Source: Flavobacteriaceae bacterium
GTDB taxonomy: Bacteria; Bacteroidota; Bacteroidia; Flavobacteriales; Flavobacteriaceae
DNA length: 9,692 nt
Direction: 5' to 3'
Assembly: GCA_023700885.1 (NCBI GenBank)
Contig: JAMPYA010000071.1
Location: 1 to 9,692, forward strand
A model generated the notes under the pieces. It ran no database searches. It was not told the origin of the DNA and saw nothing but the letters and a program-made list of their open reading frames with translations. Shown here piece after piece: positions 1 through 5,351 of this stretch; positions within the stretch are counted from its first letter, which is position 1; every line of letters begins with the position of its first letter. Made by a program: the position numbers and the translations under genes.

Positions 1-267
1 AATTTTGTAGAAAAAATCTCAGAAAATCATTTTAAAATTAGAACCTATGAACGTGGTGTTGAAGATGAAACTTTAGCTTGTGGTACTGGTGCAACCGCAG
101 TAGCTGTAGCCATGTTTGACGCTAAAATGACCAATATTAATAATTTAAAAATTGAAACTTTAGGAGGTAATTTGGAAGTCTCTTTTAAAAAGGAAAACAA
201 ACATTACTCTAATGTGTTTCTTAAAGGTCCGGCAACTTTTGTGTTTAAAGGCGAAATTAATATTTAA
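1..267 (+). CDS. dapF: Diaminopimelate epimerase, C-terminal part (5' end outside window)
   Basis: This is the last 88 residues of DapF, the cytosolic enzyme that converts LL- to meso-diaminopimelate for lysine and for the peptidoglycan stem peptide. The reading frame is open from base 1 to the TAA at 265-267. The fragment carries the DapF active-site signature ERGVEDETLACGTGATA (fragment residues 17-33), whose cysteine (fragment residue 27) corresponds to the second catalytic Cys of the family. The conserved glycine pair of the C-terminal lobe (LGGNLEV) and the closing GPATFVFKGEI also fit the family. The first catalytic cysteine and the N-terminal lobe lie upstream of the window. The stop codon overlaps the ATG of the next gene by one base (TAATG), which suggests translational coupling in one operon with the acetyltransferase and mltG. 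Confidence 0.95.
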   Translation, partial: NFVEKISENHFKIRTYERGVEDETLACGTGATAVAVAMFDAKMTNINNLKIETLGGNLEVSFKKENKHYSNVFLKGPATFVFKGEINI

Positions 268-791
268 TGAAAGCTTTACTAGGAAAATCGGTATATTTAA
301 GAGCTCTAGAACCAGAAGATTTAGCATTTTTATTTGAAAATGAAAATAATGAAGAATTTTGGAACGTAAGCAATACCCAAAAGCCTTTTTCAAAATTTAC
401 ACTAAAAAAATACATCGAAAATGCCCATTTGGATATTTATGAAATAAAGCAACTCAGATTAATAATTGCTTTAACTAAAAATGATGAACCCATTGGCATG
501 ATTGATTTATACGATTATGATCCAAAACATAAAAGAGCTGGTGTTGGAATTCTTATTTCAAAAAGTTTTCAAGGTTACGGATTTGCTTCAGAAGCACTAC
601 AACTATTAATTAAATACGCTTTTAATCAATTAGATATTTATCAATTATTTGCATGTATTGGTTCAGATAATATTAAAAGTATTAAACTATTTGAAACAGC
701 TCAATTTAAAGTTTCGGGTATCAAAAAAGATTGGAATTTTAATAAAGGTAAATTTCATGACGAATTATTTCTTCAACTTATTAGCATTTAA
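267..791 (+). CDS. GNAT N-acetyltransferase, RimJ/RimL/SpeG-like
   Basis: A 174-residue, single-domain GNAT acetyltransferase, expected to transfer acetyl from acetyl-CoA to an amine in the cytosol. The N-terminus (GKSVYLRALEPEDLAFLF) is typical of the RimJ/RimL group. The acetyl-CoA pyrophosphate-binding motif A is QGYGFA at about residues 102-107, preceded by the beta-strand GVGILIS and followed by the helix SEALQLLIKYAF. The C-terminal element DNIKSIKLFETAQF (about 134-147) matches the family's N..S..L+...GF signature, with Gln in place of the usual Gly. The acceptor cannot be read from sequence; ribosomal-protein N-termini, polyamines or small amines are all known in this group. The start overlaps the dapF stop by one base and the next gene begins 3 bp after its stop, so it lies inside a dapF-GNAT-mltG operon. 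Its position between two wall genes does not by itself establish a wall function. Confidence 0.88.
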   Translation: MKALLGKSVYLRALEPEDLAFLFENENNEEFWNVSNTQKPFSKFTLKKYIENAHLDIYEIKQLRLIIALTKNDEPIGMIDLYDYDPKHKRAGVGILISKSFQGYGFASEALQLLIKYAFNQLDIYQLFACIGSDNIKSIKLFETAQFKVSGIKKDWNFNKGKFHDELFLQLISI

Positions 792-794
792 ACA

Positions 795-1820
795 ATGAAT
801 TTTTCCAAAAAAAACTTAATCTTAATTTTTATTTCAACTTTATTATCTGCCTTCATACTTTATATTTTTATATGGAAATCTAATGTTAGTGAAAATGGCC
901 GTATTATAGTAACATCAGATGTAGAAATTAACCAAATAGTAGCTTCTGCTGATTCCTATCTAAAAAATCCATTTTCCTTAAAAATTATGCTTTATGCTGT
1001 TGAGCTTATAAAACCAATAAAACCGGGTAGTTATCGACTTGAAGAAGGAATGAACAATATTACTATCATAAGAATTTTAATTATTGGTCGACAATCTCCC
1101 ATAAACCTTACCTTTAATAATCAAGATACTTTAGAAAAATTAGCCGGAAGAATTGCAATGGAAATGGAGTTTGATTCCATTTCATTACTTGATGAGTTAA
1201 AAAAAACTGAATATTTAAAATCTGATGGATTTAATAAAGAAACAGTTTTATCTGTTTTTATTCCAAATAGTTATGAAATTTATTGGAATATTTCACCTGA
1301 AAAATTCATCAATAAAATGCTTACAGAATATCAAAATTTTTGGAATGAAGAAAGAATTGAAAAAGCTACAAAGCTAAATTTGACTCCAATACAAGTTCAA
1401 ATATTGGCTTCAATTGTTCAAAAAGAAACAACTTTTATAGCTGAACGACCCATTGTAGCAGGTTTATATCTCAACAGAATTAAGGCTGATTGGCCTTTAC
1501 AGGCTGATCCAACAATTGTTTTTTCTATTAAACAAAAAACACACCAAGATACCGTTATTAAGCGTGTTTTAAAAAAACATCTTTTAATTGATTCGCCTTA
1601 CAATACTTATAAAAATACCGGCTTACCACCAGGATTAATTTCAATGCCCGATATTTCCTCTATTGATGCGGTGCTAAATGCACCAAAACACGACTATTTT
1701 TATATGTGTGCAAGTTCAGAAAAAATTGGATCTCATTTATTTGCTACTACTTTAGCTGAGCATAACAGAAATGCTTCAAAATATCAAAAATGGTTAAACC
1801 AACAAGGAATTAATAAATAA
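795..1820 (+). CDS. mltG: Endolytic murein transglycosylase MltG (YceG family)
   Basis: A 341-residue membrane-anchored lytic transglycosylase that cuts nascent glycan strands within the chain and so helps set strand length. It has a short cytosolic N-terminus, one transmembrane helix at about residues 8-27, then a periplasmic part. The catalytic domain carries the family signature ASIVQKETTFIAERPIVAG, whose Glu211 matches the catalytic Glu218 of E. coli MltG (known from the family). Further conserved blocks are LQADPTI (about 235-241), DSPYNTY (about 266-272) and GLPPGLISMP (about 276-285). Length agrees with the family (about 340 residues). It follows the acetyltransferase by 3 bp and is probably the last gene of the dapF operon, since a 120-bp gap with its own promoter comes next. 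No truncation or missing key residue is seen. Confidence 0.97.
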   Translation: MNFSKKNLILIFISTLLSAFILYIFIWKSNVSENGRIIVTSDVEINQIVASADSYLKNPFSLKIMLYAVELIKPIKPGSYRLEEGMNNITIIRILIIGRQSPINLTFNNQDTLEKLAGRIAMEMEFDSISLLDELKKTEYLKSDGFNKETVLSVFIPNSYEIYWNISPEKFINKMLTEYQNFWNEERIEKATKLNLTPIQVQILASIVQKETTFIAERPIVAGLYLNRIKADWPLQADPTIVFSIKQKTHQDTVIKRVLKKHLLIDSPYNTYKNTGLPPGLISMPDISSIDAVLNAPKHDYFYMCASSEKIGSHLFATTLAEHNRNASKYQKWLNQQGINK

Positions 1821-1826
1821 ATATTC

Positions 1827-1853
1827 TATATATTTCTGATTTTCAAATATATA
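1827..1853 (+). repeat. All-AT inverted repeat after mltG (possible weak terminator)
   Basis: TATATATTT at 1827-1835 and AAATATATA at 1845-1853 form a perfect 9-bp inverted repeat around a 9-nt loop, starting 7 bp after the mltG stop. The stem contains no G or C and no U-run follows, so it would be a poor intrinsic terminator. Its placement directly after the operon end is the only argument for that role, and chance is plausible in such AT-rich DNA. Confidence 0.3.
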
Positions 1854-1875
1854 CAACTAATAACAAGTTAAAATA

Positions 1876-1906
1876 TTTGTGTATCTCAAAAATAATAATA
1901 ACTTTG
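1876..1906 (+). promoter_or_regulatory. Bacteroidota-type sigma-A promoter for the lysozyme-like gene
   Basis: TTTG at 1876-1879 (-33 element), a 19-bp spacer, and TAACTTTG at 1899-1906 match the Bacteroidota consensus TTTG-N19-TAnnTTTG exactly. Transcription would begin around 1909-1913, about 30 nt before the ATG at 1941, giving that gene its own promoter separate from the dapF-mltG operon. A second TAnnTTTG match (TATCTTTG, 1918-1925) lies downstream but has no -33 element at a suitable distance. Confidence 0.65.
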
Positions 1907-1913
1907 CAATGAA

Positions 1914-1935
1914 ATTTTATCTTTGATGATAAAAT
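1914..1935 (+). repeat. Perfect inverted repeat in the 5' leader of the lysozyme-like gene
   Basis: ATTTTATC (1914-1921) and GATAAAAT (1928-1935) are perfect 8-bp arms around the 6-nt loop TTTGAT. The repeat starts within a few bases of the predicted transcription start and ends 5 bp before the ATG at 1941. In RNA it would form a weak hairpin at the extreme 5' end of the mRNA; in DNA it could be a small operator. Only two G-C pairs support the stem. Confidence 0.45.
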
Positions 1936-1940
1936 AAACT

Positions 1941-2588
1941 ATGACTAAGAAATTTTATATATACCTCTTGGTATTTTTAGCCATCGTGTCTGCTTCCACA
2001 TTTTCAGGTCGTGAACTGGTTCGTTATAACCCTTTAAAGCTAGAACCTTTAGTAAAAGAATTAACGCTACATTTTGTTCCAAACGAACATGAAACAAAAA
2101 ATAATACCACCATTTTACATGTAGAAAAATCATTTATTGATTTTAGAAACGCTATAGGTAAAAAAGAATCAAACAACAATTACAAATCGGTTAGTAAGTA
2201 CGGCTATCTTGGTAAATATCAGTTTAGTAAATATACTCTTAAAATATATGGGGTAGAAAATATTGATGAATTTTTAGCTTCTCCAGAACTTCAAGAAAAG
2301 GTATTTAAAGCTTATGTTGCCGAAAATAAGTGGTATTTAAGAAATGAAATTAGTCACTACGTTGGAAAAAAAATTAATGGCACTTTAATTTCAGAATCTG
2401 GCATCATTGCTGCATCTCATTTAGCAGGTCCCGAAAATGTTAAAGTATACTTACAAAACAACGGAAATATCAGGTTTCAAGATAATTTTGGAACTAGTAT
2501 AAGGCATTTTATAAAACAATTTGGTGGTTATAATATTTCGGTTATTGAAGCTGAACGAAATCCATCAATTGATTATTATTCTGAATAA
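1941..2588 (+). CDS. Exported lysozyme-fold (lytic transglycosylase-like) protein
   Basis: A 215-residue protein with an N-terminal hydrophobic segment (about residues 6-19, after MTKK), which reads as a signal peptide or membrane anchor, so it should act in the periplasm or at the envelope. The region from about 68 to 197 looks like a lysozyme/SLT-type glycan hydrolase. AIGKKESNNNYKSVSKYGYL (71-90) places Glu76 in the position of the catalytic Glu of the ES.....YG.....YQF pattern, followed by GKYQFSKYTLKIYG (91-104). Toward the C-terminus, SGIIAASHLAGPENVKVYL (153-171) and DNFGTSIRHFIKQFGGY (181-197) match the closing pattern of this group (AAHL.G...V..FL, D.FGTS...Y...F). Its own promoter and 120-bp leader separate it from mltG. 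I infer peptidoglycan cleavage, but substrate and cleavage chemistry (hydrolase or transglycosylase) cannot be read here. No LysM or other wall-binding domain is present. Confidence 0.75.
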   Translation: MTKKFYIYLLVFLAIVSASTFSGRELVRYNPLKLEPLVKELTLHFVPNEHETKNNTTILHVEKSFIDFRNAIGKKESNNNYKSVSKYGYLGKYQFSKYTLKIYGVENIDEFLASPELQEKVFKAYVAENKWYLRNEISHYVGKKINGTLISESGIIAASHLAGPENVKVYLQNNGNIRFQDNFGTSIRHFIKQFGGYNISVIEAERNPSIDYYSE

Positions 2589-3305
2589 TTATTCTTGCTG
2601 TATTATAAAAATTGCAGGTCGTTTATGTAAATCAACCTTTTTATTTTTCCATTCTCTTATAGATTGTGTTTGAATAAATTCACTTGAAAGAGTTAAATCA
2701 GCGGCAATACATAGTTTTGTAGTCGGATTTAAAGTATTTATTAAATCATCCAACAATTTATTATTTCTATAAGGTGTTTCAATAAATATTTGTGCTTGAT
2801 TATTTTCTTTGGACTGTTTTTCTAAAAATCGGATTTTACTTTTCTTTTCAGAAGCATCAATTGGTAAATATCCATTAAAAGTAAAATTTTGACCATTGAA
2901 TCCTGAACTCATCATTGCTAACAATATAGATGAAGGGCCCACTAAAGGAACAACTTGGATATTTTTACGATGAGCAATTTTAACAATTTCAGCTCCGGGA
3001 TCTGCAATTCCGGGTACACCGGCTTCAGAAATAATTCCAACTGAAATGCCTGAAAAACATTCATCTAAGTAACTTTCATAAAGACTAGAATCGGTATGTT
3101 TATCAATTAAATTAAACTTAAGTATTTGTTGATTTTTTTCTGGACAAATATTTTTAATAAATCTACGAGCAGTTTTTTCATTTTCAACTATAAAACGGTC
3201 TAAATGTAAAATGGTATTTCTTACACTTATAGGCAAAACTTCCATTGGGTCATTATCTCCTAAAGTTGTTGGAATTAAATAGAGTTTTCCCTTATTTATT
3301 AGCAT
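2589..3305 (-). CDS. SAM-dependent methyltransferase, tetrapyrrole-methylase fold (RsmI-like)
   Basis: A 238-residue protein of the tetrapyrrole methylase / RsmI superfamily, which uses S-adenosylmethionine. The beta-strand start KLYLIPTTLGD (7-17) corresponds to the RsmI motif LY.VATPIGN, SEAGVPGIADPG (93-104) to SDAGTP.ISDPG, PLVGPSS (120-126) to PLPGPSA, ETPYR (176-180) to ESPHR, and AADLT (201-205) to the RELTK block. It is shorter than RsmI (usually about 280 residues) and has altered signature residues (T-L-G-D for P-I-G-N, E for D in SEAG), so it is probably a Bacteroidota paralogue rather than the canonical 16S rRNA C1402 2'-O-methyltransferase. The acceptor is therefore unknown. The ATG lies 14 bp inside the preceding phosphatase gene, so translation is probably coupled, and it is the third gene of the dnaA transcription unit. 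Its stop codon directly abuts the stop of the convergent lysozyme-like gene. Confidence 0.85.
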   Translation of the reverse strand: MLINKGKLYLIPTTLGDNDPMEVLPISVRNTILHLDRFIVENEKTARRFIKNICPEKNQQILKFNLIDKHTDSSLYESYLDECFSGISVGIISEAGVPGIADPGAEIVKIAHRKNIQVVPLVGPSSILLAMMSSGFNGQNFTFNGYLPIDASEKKSKIRFLEKQSKENNQAQIFIETPYRNNKLLDDLINTLNPTTKLCIAADLTLSSEFIQTQSIREWKNKKVDLHKRPAIFIIQQE

Positions 3306-3756
3306 CGTTTAGTTTTATAGAAATTATTTCGCAAACCTCATCTAACATTTTAAAAACCTGATCAAACCCACGTTCGCTATCGTAATAAGGATCTGGAACT
3401 TCTGATATTTTTGAAGCAGCATTTTCAGATAATATTAATTTAACTTTCTTTTTATCTTTTTCATCTCTAGCTAAGTTAATTATGTTTTGATAATTTGATT
3501 GATCCATAACATAGATTATATCAAAAACATCAAAATCATTTTTCTTAAAAGGTCTAGAGCGTTGATTTGTAATATCTATTCCATATTTTTTAGCAATAAG
3601 AATAGAACGAGAATCAGGCAAATCTCCATCATGAAAATTACTGGTACCTGCAGAATCTATAAAAAAATGAGTTGAATTTACTTTTGATTTTAGAATACCT
3701 TCGGCCAAAGGTGACCTACAAATATTCCCTAAACAAACCATTAAAATTTTAGTCAT
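3292..3756 (-). CDS. Low-molecular-weight protein tyrosine phosphatase
   Basis: A 154-residue cytosolic phosphatase of the LMW-PTP family. The P-loop CLGNICRS (residues 8-15) is the C-X5-R signature, with Cys8 the nucleophile and Arg14 binding the phosphate. The general-acid loop is PDPYYDS (121-127), with Asp122 the expected proton donor and the two tyrosines of the family's DPYY motif present. SPLAEG after the P-loop and DSAGTSNFHDGDLPD (34-48) are also standard. Length matches the family (about 150-160). The physiological substrate is unknown; in other bacteria such enzymes often reverse BY-kinase phosphorylation, but no kinase or polysaccharide gene lies in this window. The start is 6 bp after the dnaA stop and the end overlaps the methyltransferase start by 14 bp, so it is very likely cotranscribed with dnaA. 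Confidence 0.95.
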   Translation of the reverse strand: MTKILMVCLGNICRSPLAEGILKSKVNSTHFFIDSAGTSNFHDGDLPDSRSILIAKKYGIDITNQRSRPFKKNDFDVFDIIYVMDQSNYQNIINLARDEKDKKKVKLILSENAASKISEVPDPYYDSERGFDQVFKMLDEVCEIISIKLNDANK

Positions 3757-3762
3757 TTAATT

Positions 3763-5190
3763 TTAAAAAGATAATTTTTTGGTAATCTCTTCAACATATC
3801 TTTTAAACTGTTTATCAGTTTCTGATAAATTATCAACTGTTTTGCAAGCGTGTAAAACTGTTGCATGATCACGTTTTCCTATTTGAGAACCAATGCTTGC
3901 TAATGAAGATTTAGTCATTTTTTTAGAGAAATACATCGCTAACTGGCGCGCCTGAACTACATGACGTTTTCTGGTATTTGACTGCAAAGTAGGAACATCT
4001 ATTTCAAAATAACTTGAAACTACTTTTTGAATGTAATCAATAGAAATTTCTCGTTTAGTATTTTTAACAAACTTATCTACAATTTGTTTTGTTAAAGCAA
4101 GAGAATACTCTTTTCTGTTAAATGAAGCTTGTGCTACTAATGAAATTAGTACGCCTTCAATTTCTCTAACATTTGATTTGATGTTTTTGGCAATATATTC
4201 AACAATTTCTTGAGGGATTTCTAATCCATCTCTATACATTTTATTTTGAAGAATAGCAATACGAGTTTCATAATCAGGTGATTGCAACTCAGCTGACAAA
4301 CCCCATTTAAAACGAGATAACAAGCGTTGCTCAATATCTTGCATATCAACTGGTGCTTTATCTGAAGTTAACACCAACTGTTTTCCATTTTGATGTAAAT
4401 GATTGAAAATATGGAAAAACACATCTTGAGTTCCAGTTTTTCCGGATAAAAATTGCACATCATCAATAAGTAAAACATCAATCATCTGATAAAAATGAAT
4501 AAAATCATTTCTTGTGTTATTTTTCACAGAATCTATAAATTGCTGAGTAAATTTTTCAGAAGAAATATATAAAACTGTTTTCTCAGGATATTTTTCTTTA
4601 ATCTCAACACCAATAGCATGAGCTAAATGTGTTTTTCCTAATCCAACTCCACCATAAATTAGCAACGGATTAAAGGCTGTTCCACCGGGTTTATTTGCAA
4701 CAGCTAAACCGGCAGAGCGTGATAATCTATTAGAATCGCCTTCAATAAAATTATCAAAACTATAATTTGGATTGAGCTGAGACTCTACTTTTACTTTTTG
4801 AATTCCCGGAATAATAAAAGGATTGCGTAGTTCTTTCTTATTTAATTCAACAGGCATTGTAATTCCTTGTTCAGGAATTGGATTTCGGTTTGAACTTGGA
4901 AATCTTACAGTATGAGGTGTATTATTGCTGTAATTATTTTCCATTTTTACATCATAAATTAACTTTGCATCTTTTCCCAACTCTCTAACCAAAGCAACTC
5001 TTAAGATCTTAATATAATGCTCTTCAAGCCATTCGTAGAAAAATTTAGTAGGAACCTGAATCGTTAAAACATTGCCGGAAACTTTAACTGGCTTAATGGG
5101 CTCAAACCAAGTTTTATATGCTTGGGGTTTAATATTGTCTTTTATAAAAGACAAACATTCCATCCAAACCGTTTCAGCAGTCATCAACAT
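3763..5190 (-). CDS. dnaA: Chromosomal replication initiator DnaA
   Basis: A complete 475-residue DnaA, the ATP-dependent initiator that binds DnaA boxes, melts the origin and recruits the helicase. Domain I (about 1-85) includes KPQAYKTWFEPIKP. Domain II is a short linker (about 86-140). Domain III is the AAA+ core: Walker A GGVGLGKTH (180-188, Lys186), Walker B VLLIDD (239-244, Asp243/Asp244), sensor 1 LTSD (274-277), the box VII arginine-finger segment RLLSRF (289-294), and sensor 2 Arg342 in VREIEGVL. Domain IV carries the DNA-binding signature IGKRDHATVLHA (437-448). All key residues are intact. The ATG at 5188-5190 is used; an in-frame ATG two codons later (5182-5184) is an equally plausible start. 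It heads a probable operon with the phosphatase and methyltransferase. An upstream palindrome may regulate it. Confidence 0.99.
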   Translation of the reverse strand: MLMTAETVWMECLSFIKDNIKPQAYKTWFEPIKPVKVSGNVLTIQVPTKFFYEWLEEHYIKILRVALVRELGKDAKLIYDVKMENNYSNNTPHTVRFPSSNRNPIPEQGITMPVELNKKELRNPFIIPGIQKVKVESQLNPNYSFDNFIEGDSNRLSRSAGLAVANKPGGTAFNPLLIYGGVGLGKTHLAHAIGVEIKEKYPEKTVLYISSEKFTQQFIDSVKNNTRNDFIHFYQMIDVLLIDDVQFLSGKTGTQDVFFHIFNHLHQNGKQLVLTSDKAPVDMQDIEQRLLSRFKWGLSAELQSPDYETRIAILQNKMYRDGLEIPQEIVEYIAKNIKSNVREIEGVLISLVAQASFNRKEYSLALTKQIVDKFVKNTKREISIDYIQKVVSSYFEIDVPTLQSNTRKRHVVQARQLAMYFSKKMTKSSLASIGSQIGKRDHATVLHACKTVDNLSETDKQFKRYVEEITKKLSF

Positions 5191-5200
5191 TTAATTATTT

Positions 5201-5216
5201 TTAGTTAGTTAGTTGG
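5201..5216. repeat. TTAG tandem repeat in the dnaA leader
   Basis: Three perfect TTAG units plus a degenerate TTGG lie 10 bp upstream of the dnaA start codon. On the dnaA strand this reads CCAACTAACTAACTAA. It contains closely spaced TAA stops, which help fix the upstream limit of the dnaA reading frame. If transcription starts near the candidate promoter, the repeat sits in the untranslated leader. No known function is recognised. Confidence 0.4.
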
Positions 5217-5223
5217 TTTTACG

Positions 5224-5254
5224 AAGAATTATTCCTAAATCCTAGTTTCACAAA
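5224..5254 (-). promoter_or_regulatory. dnaA: Candidate dnaA promoter
   Basis: Read on the - strand, TTTG (5254-5251) is followed by a 19-bp spacer and TAATTCTT (5231-5224). The -33 element and spacing are ideal for Bacteroidota; the -7 element keeps four of the six fixed positions of TAnnTTTG. Transcription would start roughly 30 bp upstream of the dnaA ATG. The -33 element lies inside the palindrome at 5247-5262, so a protein bound there would block it. Confidence 0.35.
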
Positions 5255-5262
5255 TTTGTGAA
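5247..5262. promoter_or_regulatory. Perfect 16-bp palindrome between dnaA and the thioesterase gene (possible operator)
   Basis: TTCACAAATTTGTGAA is a perfect palindrome with no central spacer, centred between 5254 and 5255. It is one of the least AT-biased parts of this intergenic region, which is about 19% GC overall. Each half contains CACA. With flanking bases the two strands read AGTTTCACA (5244-5252, +) and ATATTCACA (5265-5257, -), resembling relaxed DnaA boxes (TTWTNCACA) with two and one mismatches. It overlaps the candidate dnaA -33 element. The palindrome is directly visible; the operator role is inference. Confidence 0.45.
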
Positions 5263-5267
5263 TATTA

Positions 5268-5296
5268 TTTGTTATAAAAAAATATTTCTACTATTG
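5268..5296 (+). promoter_or_regulatory. Candidate promoter for the thioesterase gene
   Basis: TTTG at 5268-5271, a 17-bp spacer and TACTATTG at 5289-5296 (five of the six fixed positions of TAnnTTTG) form a reasonable Bacteroidota promoter about 55 bp upstream of the ATG at 5352. A run of ten Ts (5306-5315) follows within the predicted leader or initiation region. No better match was found on this strand in the intergenic region. Confidence 0.35.
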
Positions 5297-5351
5297 ATTT
5301 TCTAGTTTTTTTTTTGTATCTACTCAACTGAATTTTTTAAATTAAATTAGC

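Noticed and set aside
161..167. TAGGAGG, a strong Shine-Dalgarno-like sequence
   Set aside because: It lies inside dapF and encodes the conserved LGG of the C-terminal lobe. No gene starts downstream at a suitable distance, and genes in this window do not use Shine-Dalgarno motifs.
160..393. 77-codon open frame on the - strand across dapF and the first acetyltransferase
   Set aside because: Antisense to two well-supported genes, with low-complexity hydrophobic content and no recognisable domain.
1821..1940. Small RNA or tRNA gene in the gap after mltG
   Set aside because: The 120 bp are almost entirely A+T with only weak AT inverted repeats; the content is explained by a promoter and leader. 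No cloverleaf or TTCGA-type loop is present.
1945..2133. 62-codon - strand open frame opposite the lysozyme-like gene
   Set aside because: Fully antisense to a gene with a promoter and conserved motifs; no start signal or similarity is apparent.
3945..3952. GGCGCGCC, a rare GC-only 8-bp palindrome in AT-rich DNA
   Set aside because: It falls in the dnaA codons for the conserved QARQLA stretch of domain IV, so coding constraint explains most of it.
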